From Burkholderiaceae bacterium (lineage in GTDB: Bacteria; Pseudomonadota; Gammaproteobacteria; Burkholderiales; Burkholderiaceae_C): a stretch of DNA of 64,000 bases. Of this stretch, positions 7,134-16,700 are shown piece after piece; within the stretch, counting starts at the first letter, position 1; each line of letters opens with the position of its first letter. The position numbers and the translations under genes were made by a program. The DNA lies in contig JAGOPK010000021.1 in the NCBI GenBank assembly GCA_017992055.1, forward strand, positions 1 through 64,000. Reading direction: 5' to 3'. Under the pieces are notes generated by a model. The model searched no databases. It was not told the origin of the DNA and saw only the letters and a list, made by a program, of their open reading frames with translations.

Positions 7134-10100
7134 ATGCTTTCCAAGTTTTTCATCGACCGACCCATCTTTGCCTGGGTCATCGCGCTGTTCATCATCGTCG
7201 GCGGCGCGGCGGCGATCACCCGGCTGCCGGTGTCGCAATACCCCAGCGTGGCGCCGCCGTCGCTGGCCGTCAACGTGGTCTATCCGGGCGCCTCGGCCAA
7301 GGTGCTGGAGGAGACCGTGCTGGCCGTGCTGGAGCAGGAGCTCAATGGCGCGCCCGGCATGATCTACATGGAGTCGACCGCCCAGGCCAATGGCGTGGGC
7401 TCGATCACCGCCACCTTTGCCACCGGCACCAACATCGACCTGGCCCAGGTCGAGATCCAGAACCGGGTCTCGCGCGCCACGCCGCGGCTGCCGGCCTCGG
7501 TGGTGCAGCAGGGCGTGCGCATCGACAAGGCGCAGTTCAACTTCCTGATGTTCGTGTCGCTGACCTCCACCGACCCGGCCTACGACCCGGTGGCCATCGG
7601 TGACTATGCGGCGCGCAACATCCAGCCCGAGCTGCAGCGCATTGCCGGCGTGGGCCAGGCCCAGCTGTTCGGCACCGAGCGCGCGATGCGCATCTGGGTC
7701 GAGCCGGCCAAGCTGGTGGGCTTCGGCCTGACGCCGCTGGACGTGGTGACTGCCATCCAGGCACAGAACATCCAGGTGCCGGGTGGCACGCTGGGCGAGC
7801 AGCCGGCGGCCGCGGGCCAGACCATGAGCGCCACCGTGGTGGTGAGCGGCCAGCTCACCGATGTGCGGGCCTTCGGCGCCATCGTGCTGCGCGCCAATGC
7901 CGACGGCTCCAGCGTGCGCCTGTCGGACGTGGCCCGCGTCGAACTGGGCGGCCAGAGCTATGGCACCTATTCGCGGCTGAACGGCCAGCCCTCGGCCGGC
8001 GTGGGCATCCAGCTCTCGCCCAGCGGCAATGCCCTGGCCACGGCCGAGGCGGTGCGCAAGCGCATGGTCGAGCTGAAGCCCTTCATGCCGCCGGGCATGG
8101 ACTACAAGATCCCCTACGACAGCTCCAAGTTCGTGCGCATCTCGATCACCCAGGTCATCGAGACCCTGGTCGAGGCCGTGGCCCTGGTGTTCGTGGTGAT
8201 GCTGATCTTCCTGCAGAACCTGCGCTACACGCTGATCCCGACCATCGTCGTGCCGGTGGCCCTGCTGGGCACCTTCGGCATGCTGCTGGCCTTCGGCTTC
8301 TCGATCAATGTGCTGACGCTGTTCGGCATGGTGCTGGCCATCGGCATCCTGGTCGACGACGCCATCGTGGTGGTCGAGAACGTCGAGCGCCTGATGGCCG
8401 AGGAGGGCCTGGGCCCGCGCGAGGCCACCATCAAGGCCATGGGCCAGATCACCGGCGCGGTGATCGGCATCACCGTGGTGCTGGTGTCGGTGTTCGTGCC
8501 GATGGCCTTCTTCTCCGGTGCGGTGGGCGCGATCTACCAGCAGTTCTCGCTGGCCATGGCCTCGTCCATCCTGTTCTCGGCCTTCCTGGCGCTGACGCTG
8601 ACGCCGGCGCTGTGCGCCAGCTTCCTCAAGCCGGTGGCTGGCCACCACGAGCGCAAGGGCTTCTACGGCCTGTTCAACCGCGTGTTCAAGAGCACGGCCC
8701 ATGGCTACGAGGGCCTGGTGTCGCGCATCCTGCGCCGCAGCGGCCGCTGGATGATCCTGTTCGCGGTGATCGTCGGTGCCGTGGCCTGGATGTACCAGCG
8801 CCTGCCGTCGAGCTTTCTGCCCAATGAAGACCAGGGCTACCTGATCGTCAATGTGCAGCTGCCGCCGGGCGCCACGGTGGAACGCACCCAGGCTGCGATG
8901 CAGCAGGTCGAGGGCTTCTTCATGAAGCAGCCCGAGGTCGACCAGGTGGTGGCGGTGATCGGCTTCAGCTTCTCGGGCCAGGGCCAGAACGCCGGCCTGG
9001 TGTTCGTGCCGCTGAAGGACTGGAGCGAGCGCAAGGGCAAGGAGCACAGCGCCCAGGCGCTGGCCGGCCGCGCCTTCCCGGCGCTGATGGGCGTGCGCGA
9101 TGCCTTCATCTATCCGCTGAGCCCGCCGCCCATCCCCGAGCTGGGCACGGCCACCGGCTTCAACTTCCGCCTGCAGGACCGCGCCGGCCATGGCCACGAG
9201 GCCTTGCTGGCCGCGCGCAACCAGCTGCTGGGCATGGCCAGCCAGAGCAAGATCGTCAGCGGCATCCGCCCCGACGGCCTGGAAGATGCGCCGCAGCTGC
9301 AGGTCAGCATCGACCGCGAGCGCGCCTATGCCCAGGGCGTCAGCTTCGACGGCATCAATGCCTTGCTGTCCACCGCGCTGGGCTCGGCCTATGTCAACGA
9401 CTTCCCCAACAAGGGACGGCTGCAGCGCGTCATCGTGCAGGCCGAGGCCGGCGCGCGCATGACGCCGGAAGACGTGCTGAAGCTGCAGGTCATGAACAGC
9501 CGCGGCCAGCTGGTGCCGCTGTCTGCGCTGGCCAGCACGCAGTGGATCACCGGGCCGATGCAGACCTCGCGCTACAACGGCTATCCGGCGATGAAGCTGG
9601 CCGGCGATGCCGCGCCTGGCCGCTCCACCGGCGAGGCCATGGCCGAGATGGAACGCCTGGCGGCCCAGCTGCCCACCGGCTTCGGCTTCGAATGGACCGG
9701 CCAGTCCTACGAAGAAAAGCTGTCGGGCGCGCAGGCCACCATCCTGCTGGCGTTCTCGATGCTGGCGGTGTTTTTGTGCCTGGCCGCGCTGTACGAGAGC
9801 TGGGCCATTCCCGTGTCGGTGATGCTGGTGGTGCCGCTGGGCGTGCTCGGCGCGCTGGCCGGCGTGTGGCTGCGCGGCATGCCCAACGACGTGTACTTCA
9901 AGGTCGGCCTGATCACGGTGATCGGCCTGTCGGCGAAGAACGCGATCCTGATCGTCGAGTTCGCCAAGGACCTGCAGGCCGAGGGCAAGAGCCTGCTCGA
10001 AGCCACGCTGATGGCCTGCCATCTGCGCTTCCGGCCGATCGTGATGACCTCGCTGGCCTTCATCCTGGGCGTGCTGCCGCTGGCCATCTCCAGCGGTGCC

Positions 10101-10352
10101 GGCGCCGCCAGCCAGCAGGCCATCGGCACCGGCGTGATGGGCGGCATGATCACCGCCACCGTGCTGGCGGTGTTCCTGGTGCCGGTGTTCTATGTGCTGG
10201 TGCGTACCCTGGTGCCGGTCAAGCATGTGGCGCCGCATGGCACGCCGATCAGCGCGCCGCTGCCCCACAGCCCGGTGCCGCATGCCGTGCCGCACGGCCA
10301 TTCCCCTGACGATGCCGCCGGTGGCACCACCGGCCAAGGAGCTGCGCAATGA
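7134..10352 (+). CDS. RND multidrug efflux transporter (AcrB/MexB family)
   Basis: 1072 residues, HAE1 family. It starts MLSKFFIDRPIFAWVIAL, typical of AcrB. Membrane helix 4 carries GILVDDAIVVVENVER, with the proton-relay aspartate pair near residues 407-408. The helix 10-12 region has GLSAKNAILIVEFAKDL with the matching lysine. Two large periplasmic loops are present. It exports amphiphilic compounds using the proton gradient, in a complex with the adaptor before it and the channel after it. It ends in an unusual histidine- and proline-rich tail of about 45 residues after the last helix. Its stop overlaps the start of the channel gene (ATGA). Confidence 0.95.
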   Translation: MLSKFFIDRPIFAWVIALFIIVGGAAAITRLPVSQYPSVAPPSLAVNVVYPGASAKVLEETVLAVLEQELNGAPGMIYMESTAQANGVGSITATFATGTNIDLAQVEIQNRVSRATPRLPASVVQQGVRIDKAQFNFLMFVSLTSTDPAYDPVAIGDYAARNIQPELQRIAGVGQAQLFGTERAMRIWVEPAKLVGFGLTPLDVVTAIQAQNIQVPGGTLGEQPAAAGQTMSATVVVSGQLTDVRAFGAIVLRANADGSSVRLSDVARVELGGQSYGTYSRLNGQPSAGVGIQLSPSGNALATAEAVRKRMVELKPFMPPGMDYKIPYDSSKFVRISITQVIETLVEAVALVFVVMLIFLQNLRYTLIPTIVVPVALLGTFGMLLAFGFSINVLTLFGMVLAIGILVDDAIVVVENVERLMAEEGLGPREATIKAMGQITGAVIGITVVLVSVFVPMAFFSGAVGAIYQQFSLAMASSILFSAFLALTLTPALCASFLKPVAGHHERKGFYGLFNRVFKSTAHGYEGLVSRILRRSGRWMILFAVIVGAVAWMYQRLPSSFLPNEDQGYLIVNVQLPPGATVERTQAAMQQVEGFFMKQPEVDQVVAVIGFSFSGQGQNAGLVFVPLKDWSERKGKEHSAQALAGRAFPALMGVRDAFIYPLSPPPIPELGTATGFNFRLQDRAGHGHEALLAARNQLLGMASQSKIVSGIRPDGLEDAPQLQVSIDRERAYAQGVSFDGINALLSTALGSAYVNDFPNKGRLQRVIVQAEAGARMTPEDVLKLQVMNSRGQLVPLSALASTQWITGPMQTSRYNGYPAMKLAGDAAPGRSTGEAMAEMERLAAQLPTGFGFEWTGQSYEEKLSGAQATILLAFSMLAVFLCLAALYESWAIPVSVMLVVPLGVLGALAGVWLRGMPNDVYFKVGLITVIGLSAKNAILIVEFAKDLQAEGKSLLEATLMACHLRFRPIVMTSLAFILGVLPLAISSGAGAASQQAIGTGVMGGMITATVLAVFLVPVFYVLVRTLVPVKHVAPHGTPISAPLPHSPVPHAVPHGHSPDDAAGGTTGQGAAQ

Positions 10353-11776
10353 GCGCGCGTCTGCAACTGCACCGCCTGGCCGCTGCCGCGGCCCTGGTGG
10401 CCCTGCTCACCGGCTGCGCCAGCACCGGCAACAGCCACGGTGAAGCCCAGGCGGCCGCACGTGCCGCCACCGCGGCCAGCGCCATCCCGGCCCAGCTGCC
10501 GGCGGGTGCCGGCGGCGTGGCCGAGACCCCGGCCATCGACTGGCGCAGCCTGGCCCCCGATGCGGCCCTGGCCGCCCTGGTGGAACAGGCCCTGGCCCAC
10601 AACCTGGACCTGCGCGTCGCGGCGCTGAACGTCGAGCGCGCCCAGGCCCTGCTGGCCGGCAGCGAGGCCAACCGTGCGCCGGTCATCGGCGCCGGTGTCA
10701 ATGCCCAGCGTGCGCCCAACAGCCAGGGCAACCAGGCCAACAGCTACAGCGCCGGCGTGCAGCTGGCCAGCTGGGAGCTGGACCTGTTCGGCCGCCTGAA
10801 GGCCCAGGACGAGGCCGCACGCGCCCAGTGGCTGGCCAGCGCCGCCGGCCAGCGCGCCGCCGAGCTGTCGCTGGCCTCGCAGGTGATGGCCACCGTGCTG
10901 GCCCTGCGTGCCGACGATGCGCTGCTGGCGGTGACCCAGCGCACGCTGGCCAGCCGCGAGCAGACGCTGCAGCTGGTGGCGCTGCGCGAGCGGGTCGGCG
11001 CCGCCTCGGCGCTGGAGCTGCAGGCCCAGCAAAGCCTGGTCGCCCAGGCCCGCGCCACGCTGGCCCAGGCCACGCGCGCCCGCGCCCAGGACGCCGCCAC
11101 GCTGGCCCTGCTGGTGGGCCGGCCGGTGGCCGATGGCGCCTGGGCCCTGCCGGGCCTGGCGGCCGAGGCCCAGGCCGGCACCGCCGCGCTGGGCGAGCTG
11201 GCCCAGGTGCCGGTGGGCCTGTCGTCCCAGGTGCTGCTGGCCCGGCCCGATGTGGTGCAGGCCGAGCAGGGCCTGGTGGCGGCGCGTGCCAACCTGGCCG
11301 CGGCCCGCGCCGCGCTGTGGCCCAGCGTCACCCTCACCGCCCAGGCCGGCCAGGCCGCCGGCACGCTGTCCGGCCTGTTCGAGGGTGGCAACTTCGCCTA
11401 CACGGTGGCGGCCAACGTGCTGCTGACGGTGTTCGACGGCGGCCGGCGCGAGTCGGCCATCAATGCCGCCGGCTCGGCCGAGCGCATTGCCGTGGCCCAG
11501 TACCAGCGCGCGGCGCAGGTGGCCTTCCGCGAGACCGCCGATGCACTGGCCGGCCTGGCCACCTGGCGCGCCCAGCGCGAGGCCGTGGCCCAGCAGCGCG
11601 ACCTGGCACGCGACACCGACCGCCTGACCACGCTGCGCCTGCAGCAGGGCGCGGCCAGTGCGCTGGAACAGCAGGACGCCCAGCGCAATCTGCTGGCCGC
11701 CGAGCAGGCCTTGCTGCAGGTGCGCCTGGCCGAGCTGAACAACCGCGTGGCGCTGTTCAAGGCTTTGGGGCGCTGA
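10349..11776 (+). CDS. Outer-membrane efflux channel lipoprotein (OprM/NodT family)
   Basis: 475 residues. The lipoprotein signal ends ALLTGCAS, with Cys near residue 23. Two tandem outer-membrane-efflux-protein repeats follow. The first includes LVEQALAHNLDLRVAALNVE and SWELDLFGRL, the second RPDVVQAEQGLVAARANLAAARAALWPSVTL, both typical of OprM/NodT. It forms the trimeric tunnel for the RND pump encoded just upstream, and its ATG overlaps the pump's stop. The 3' end overlaps the convergent hydroxylase gene by 20 bases. All three pump parts are present, so the system should be self-sufficient. Confidence 0.93.
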   Translation: MSARLQLHRLAAAAALVALLTGCASTGNSHGEAQAAARAATAASAIPAQLPAGAGGVAETPAIDWRSLAPDAALAALVEQALAHNLDLRVAALNVERAQALLAGSEANRAPVIGAGVNAQRAPNSQGNQANSYSAGVQLASWELDLFGRLKAQDEAARAQWLASAAGQRAAELSLASQVMATVLALRADDALLAVTQRTLASREQTLQLVALRERVGAASALELQAQQSLVAQARATLAQATRARAQDAATLALLVGRPVADGAWALPGLAAEAQAGTAALGELAQVPVGLSSQVLLARPDVVQAEQGLVAARANLAAARAALWPSVTLTAQAGQAAGTLSGLFEGGNFAYTVAANVLLTVFDGGRRESAINAAGSAERIAVAQYQRAAQVAFRETADALAGLATWRAQREAVAQQRDLARDTDRLTTLRLQQGAASALEQQDAQRNLLAAEQALLQVRLAELNNRVALFKALGR

Positions 11777-12875
11777 CGCTGACGCTGCTGAAGCCGGTCG
11801 CGGCCTGCGGGTCGCGGCCCAGCCAGGCGATCAGGCCCAGCAGGGCCAGCACCGCGGCCGTGCCGGCGGCCAGCGCCGCCAGCGACAGCAGATGGGCCCA
11901 CCACAGCAGGCCGGTCACCGCGCCCAGCAGGACCAGGAACAGCAGCGCCGACAGCCACTGCGCGCCGCGGCCCACGGCCGGGTCCCAGCGGCCGGCGCGG
12001 GCGCGCTCCAGGTCGAAGGCCGGCTTGGGCTCGCGCGCGGCCAGCTCGGCCGGCTGCCAGCCCGGCGGCATCCACCACAGCCGCAGCTTGTCGCTCCAGC
12101 GCCGCGCCCGCCAGCTGTCGCGCGCCAGGTCGGCATAGACCTGCAGGTTGGCCCACAGCGGGTTCCAGCTGCGCAGCGGGCTGCGCGTGCCGTAGACGAT
12201 GGCGATGTCATCGCGCTCGTCGGCGAAGCTGCCGAACAGACGGTCCCAGATCATCAGGATGCCGCCGTAGTTCTTGTCCAGGTATTCGTCGTTCACCGCA
12301 TGGTGCACGCGGTGGTTGCTGGGGCTGCAGAACCAGCGGTCGAACCAGCCCAGGCGGCCGATCTGCTGGGTGTGCACCCAGAACTGGTACAGCAGGTCGA
12401 TCAGCGCGACCACGCCGAACACCAGCGGCGGCACGCCGGCCAGGGCCATCGGCAGGTAGAACAGCCAGCCCAGCAGCCAGCCCGAGCCGGTCTGGCGCAG
12501 CGCGGTGGACAGGTTGTAGTCCTCGCTCTGGTGGTGCACCGCATGCGCCGCCCACAGCACGGCCACGCGGTGGCCGGCGCGGTGGTGCCAGTAGTACAGA
12601 AAGTCGTAGGCCACCAGCGCGCCCAGCCACACCGCCCACGAGTCCACCGGCAGCTGCCAGGGCGCGGCGTGCTGCCACACCAGCACATAGCTGCCCAGGC
12701 CCAGGGCCTTGACCAGCACGCCGGCCAGCTGGTTGACCATGCCCAGGCCGATGCTGGCCAGGGCGTCGTGCAGGCGGTAGGTGTCGTGGCCGCGGCGGCG
12801 CCCGATCCACCATTCCAGCGCGATCAGGGCCAGGAACACCGGCGTGGCCAGGACGATGACTTGGGCAGGCTGCAT
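11757..12875 (-). CDS. Sterol desaturase / fatty acid hydroxylase family membrane protein
   Basis: 372 residues with about six membrane helices. The histidine clusters of the di-iron hydroxylase family are present: YWHHRAGHR, HAVHHQSEDYN and HRVHHAVNDEYLDKNYGG (roughly residues 95-215). These would bind a di-iron centre oxidising lipid substrates at the membrane. Family members act on sterols, carotenoids or fatty and ether lipids; nothing here fixes the substrate. The C-terminal 90 residues add two or three helices beyond the catalytic core. It faces the pump operon tail to tail and seems to be a single-gene unit. Confidence 0.87.
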   Translation of the reverse strand: MQPAQVIVLATPVFLALIALEWWIGRRRGHDTYRLHDALASIGLGMVNQLAGVLVKALGLGSYVLVWQHAAPWQLPVDSWAVWLGALVAYDFLYYWHHRAGHRVAVLWAAHAVHHQSEDYNLSTALRQTGSGWLLGWLFYLPMALAGVPPLVFGVVALIDLLYQFWVHTQQIGRLGWFDRWFCSPSNHRVHHAVNDEYLDKNYGGILMIWDRLFGSFADERDDIAIVYGTRSPLRSWNPLWANLQVYADLARDSWRARRWSDKLRLWWMPPGWQPAELAAREPKPAFDLERARAGRWDPAVGRGAQWLSALLFLVLLGAVTGLLWWAHLLSLAALAAGTAAVLALLGLIAWLGRDPQAATGFSSVSVSAPKP

Positions 12876-12943
12876 GGACGGCGATGCTGCCGCAGCCGCG
12901 CCGGGCCGGCCAGCGGGGCTTCCCGGTCTTCAGCGCCGGCGCG

Positions 12944-13363
12944 TCACCAGCACTTGGCCACGCTCATGCTGGCGTCGCTGCCCAGGCTTTGCTCGCCCAG
13001 CTGGTTGTAGCGGTAGGTGCCGCAGGCATCGCCGGCCTGGGCGCCGCGCGGCGTGGCGGTGAGGGTGAAGCCGTCGGCCGTGGCCGTGGCGATGGCCAGG
13101 CTGTAGTAGCCGCCCTGCGAGACATTGGCATAGAGGCCGTCTGTGCCCAGCGTGGCGCCGGCATAGGTGGCGCGCTCGGTGTAGCGGCGCTCCATGCGCT
13201 GGGCGATGTCCAGCAGGGCCTGCTTGGCATCGGCGCGCCGGCCCTTGGCGACGAAGCTGGTGTAGCTGGGATAGGCCACGCCGGCGAGGATGGCGATCAC
13301 GGCCACGGTGATCATCAGCTCCAGCAGCGTGAAGCCCTGGCGGCGGGCAGTGCGGTGGTTCAT
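12944..13363 (-). CDS. pilE: PilE-type type IV pilin-like protein
   Basis: 139 residues. The class III prepilin leader ends RRQG, then FTLLELMITVAVIAILAGVAYPSY with the conserved Glu5. PilD would cleave after the Gly and methylate the Phe. The C-terminal domain has two cysteines (CGTYRYNQLG... and the terminal AKCW) able to form the pilin D-loop disulfide. The short length and its place at the end of a minor-pilin operon match the PilE minor pilin rather than the major fibre subunit. Its ATG overlaps the preceding stop (ATGA). The 68 bases after it show no clear terminator. Confidence 0.88.
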   Translation of the reverse strand: MNHRTARRQGFTLLELMITVAVIAILAGVAYPSYTSFVAKGRRADAKQALLDIAQRMERRYTERATYAGATLGTDGLYANVSQGGYYSLAIATATADGFTLTATPRGAQAGDACGTYRYNQLGEQSLGSDASMSVAKCW

Positions 13364-13773
13364 GGCTGTCGGTCGATGTAGACCAGCAGCAGGCGGCGGG
13401 TGCTGCGCTGCGGGTCGGTGATGGCGGTGGGCGCCAGCGGCTCCAGCGCAAAGCGCACCTGCTGGCCGGCGCGCAGCGAGGCCGGGCCGGCCAGGCGCTG
13501 GCCGTCGGGGCCGATCACGCGCAGGCCCTCGGCCACCCAGGCCAGCGGCGCCCCGTCGATGTGGATGCGGCCGGCCGCCAGGTCCACCGCGGTGATGCGG
13601 CCCGGCAGCAGCGAGGGCGCGTCGTCGGCCGGGGCTGCGGGCGTGGCCACGATCAGGCGCACGCCCTGGGCCGCCGTGCCCTGGGGCCCGGCCACGGCCG
13701 CGGCCCGGGCGGCGCCGGCGGCCAGCAGGCCGGCGGCCAGCAGGCCCAGGGGGCGAAGCAGGCGCTGGTTCAT
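13360..13773 (-). CDS. Uncharacterised exported protein between pilY1 and pilE
   Basis: 137 residues, family not recognised. A cleavable signal sequence (about 1-25, ending AARA) is followed by a compact region. Its segments PGRITAVDLAAGRIHIDG and GQQVRFALEPLA suggest a small beta-barrel or OB-like fold. No cysteines are visible. It overlaps pilY1 before it and pilE after it by ATGA, so it is co-translated with the pilus tip genes. From position alone it may assist PilY1 or the minor-pilin complex in the periplasm. Confidence 0.75.
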   Translation of the reverse strand: MNQRLLRPLGLLAAGLLAAGAARAAAVAGPQGTAAQGVRLIVATPAAPADDAPSLLPGRITAVDLAAGRIHIDGAPLAWVAEGLRVIGPDGQRLAGPASLRAGQQVRFALEPLAPTAITDPQRSTRRLLLVYIDRQP

Positions 13774-16700
13774 TGGATCTGCTCCCAGGCACCGCGGCGC
13801 GACACCGCGGCATTGCCCTTCTCGCGCACCCGCACGATGGTGCCGGCCGAGGTGTTGATCAGCTTGTCGTCCTCGCGGCGGTTGCGCATGATGGTGGCCG
13901 CCGCCGGCACCGAGCCCACCTGCACCGCCGCCGCGTAGGTGCCGTTGAGCTTGTCGTTGGTGTCGATGGCGTTGTCGGCATTGGTGTCCAGCGCCGCCGT
14001 GCGGTTGCCGGTGACCACGTCGATGTCGACCACCCAGCCGTCGCCGCCGAACGAGCACACCGCGGTGCTGGGGATCAGCGTGGAGACGATGGCGCGGCCG
14101 GCGCGTATCGTGGCCTCGGCCACCACGCGCTCACCCGAGGTCGGCAGGTCCAGCTTCCAGCCGCGCTTGTTGGCGTAGTAGTCGGCCAGCGTGATGGCGT
14201 TGTCGCCGGTGATCAGGGTGTCGCCCGGCCGGTCCACCGCATGCGTGCTCAGCCGGTAGGTGCGGCCATCGGTGCCGGCCACCGTGGTGGTGGCAAAGCT
14301 CTGCGTCTGCAGGCTGCTGGCGGCCACGGTGGCGCCGTTGTCCCAGATGCCGTAGATGGTCTGCGTGCTGCCGGCGCTGTTGTCGCTGATGTCCACATAG
14401 CGCCCGGTGCCGAACACCGCCATGTAGCCACCCTTGGGAAAGCGCGTGATGTCGGGCCGCGCGGTGATGGGCTGGCTGCTGCCGGTCGTGAACAGCGGCG
14501 CCGGCGCGCCGCTGGCGGTGTAGGCCACGCGCCAGCCGGCCGAGGTGGCGGCCGACAGGTCGAACTTCCACATATTGCCCTTCAGGTCGCCGGCATAGAC
14601 GATGTCGACCACGCCGTTCTCGCGGCTGCTGATCGCGGTCACCGCCGACAGGCCGTTGGGCGCGGCGGCCGTGCCCACGCCGGTGTCGATCTTGGTGACG
14701 CTGCCGTTCTCCAGGTCCACCAGCAGCAGCACGGCATGGCCGTTGGCGCTGTTGTAGCCGTTGCCGACGATGGCGCGCCAGCGCCCGTCCTTCATCTTCG
14801 CCAGGATCGGCCGGCCGAAGATGTAGCCGACGTCGGCATCGCTGTCGCCCAGCTCCCAGCGCACCACGCTGCTGGCGCTCGCCTCGGTGAAGTTGCCGGG
14901 GTTGCTGACGTCCAGCGCATACAGGCCCGGCGCACCGGCGTTCATGCCGGCCACCAGCAGGGTCTTCCAGCCGCCGCCGTAGTACACGTCGCCCACCGCC
15001 GGCGAGCCGTCGACCGTGTAGGTGTGGGTGTAGGGGTTGGCGGTCAGCTGCGGCAGCTTGCTGCGCACCGCATGCGGCACATAGGCGAACAGCTCGTTGC
15101 CGCTGCTGGCGCTGAAGGCGTGCAGCATGCCGTCGTTGGCGCCGACATAGATCACCGGCGCCTGGCCGGCGCGGCCGTTGGCATAGGCGCTGTAGCGCTG
15201 CATCTCGATGGTGTCGCGCCAGTCGGCCGTTGGGCCGCCCACGTACACCGGGGCCGAGTTGATGATGTCGCCCAGCACCGAGATCTGGCGGTCGCGGAAC
15301 ACCGGCGCGCTGCAGGTCGAGCAGTTGCGCGCCTCGCGGGTGGTATTGCCGCGCAGGTATTCCAGCCGCTGCTGGCCGTAGCCGTCGGTGCTGCCGGCGG
15401 CGTTCTTGTTCAGCGAGGCCACCAGCGTGGCGTCGATCTCGGTGGCGGTGGGCGCCGCGGCATTGGCCGGCCAGCGGAACGGCACGCCGCGGCTGCCCAG
15501 GGCATTGCCGGGCTTGTAGGTGATGATCTGGCGCGCGCTGCTCCAGTGCTGGGCGTTGACGCGCTGGCCGGCATCCCAGTCGGCCACCGTGCCCGGCTCG
15601 CCCGAGCTGCCGATCGGATAGGCCAGCAGCTGGCCCGACCAGTCGCCGCTGGAGAACTTGCCCTGGTAGACCTTGGCGCCGGTGTTCCACGAGCCCGAGT
15701 TCAGCGACACCGACGAGGCCGCGGCGGTGCGCGAGATGATGTCCACGCTGATCTCGCGGAACTTCTGCGCCAGCGCGTCCTGGTCGCTGGCCAGGTAGGC
15801 GCTGTCGGTGCCGCCCAGGCTGGCCATGCGGTTGAGCGTGGCCACCGAGTCGGCATTGGCCACCGAGTCGCCCAGGCCCACCACATAGGTCTGCACGTCG
15901 TAGCTGCGGCTGTTGTAGCTGGTGCTGCGCAGCGCGCTGATGCGCGTGAACACGTCGCTGGCGGCGGTGCTCCAGGCGGTGATGGCGCCGGTGCCGCTCT
16001 TGGTGTGGGCCTGCTCGGCCAGCGTGTACATGTTGCCGTTGGTCTTGCCGGTGGGGTTGCCATCGGTGGCCAGCAGCACGAAGTTGCGCTGGCAGCTCTG
16101 CGCGATCGGCGTGGTCGTGCCGCTCAGGGTGTTGGCGAAGTAGCTCTTGGCCGTGTCCATGGCGCCGGCCAGCGGCGTGAACACCGCGGCGTTCTTCAGC
16201 TCGGTGGTGGCGTTGTTGTTGGTCTCGGCGGCCAGCAGGGCCATCAGCGCGTCGTACTGGGCGGTGGAGTCGGCGGCCACGGCGCGGTTGATCTTGCCGC
16301 GGCCGGTGATGTTGCTGTAGTAGCCCCAGGCGCGCTTGAGCCAGAACATGCGGCTGTTGGGCGGCGTCTGCGGCAGGTAGCCGGCGTCGGTGGGCGTGAA
16401 GCTCCAGGTGCCCTGGCTGCTGTCGAAGCTGCTGCCGCCCCAGGCGGTGCCGGCGCTGTTCTTGTGGCTGCTGTAGACGTTGTAGTTGGTGCTGTTGTTG
16501 ACGCCGATGCCGTACAGCTGTGCGCCGTAGTCGCCGGTGTAGAGCACGTCGTTGATGCGCGGGTCGTCGCCGGTCAGCTCGTAGGTGATGAAGTTGTAGC
16601 CGTTGCCGGTCTGCGGATTGGCGACGCAGCGACGGTTGGCATTGCTGGCCGAGAGGCCGTTGACGCAGTCGTTGGTGTAGACCACCTGGCTGTCGCTGCC

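Noticed and set aside
6654-10349. Very long minus-strand open frame (about 1230 residues) opposite the RND pump
   Set aside because: It is His/Gln/Gly-rich with no recognisable domain, and lies exactly antisense to acrB-type sequence. In GC-rich genomes codon bias leaves antisense frames open.
12944-13360. PilE as the major pilin
   Set aside because: It lies at the end of the minor-pilin operon and is PilE-minor-like; the major pilin gene is usually elsewhere with its own promoter.
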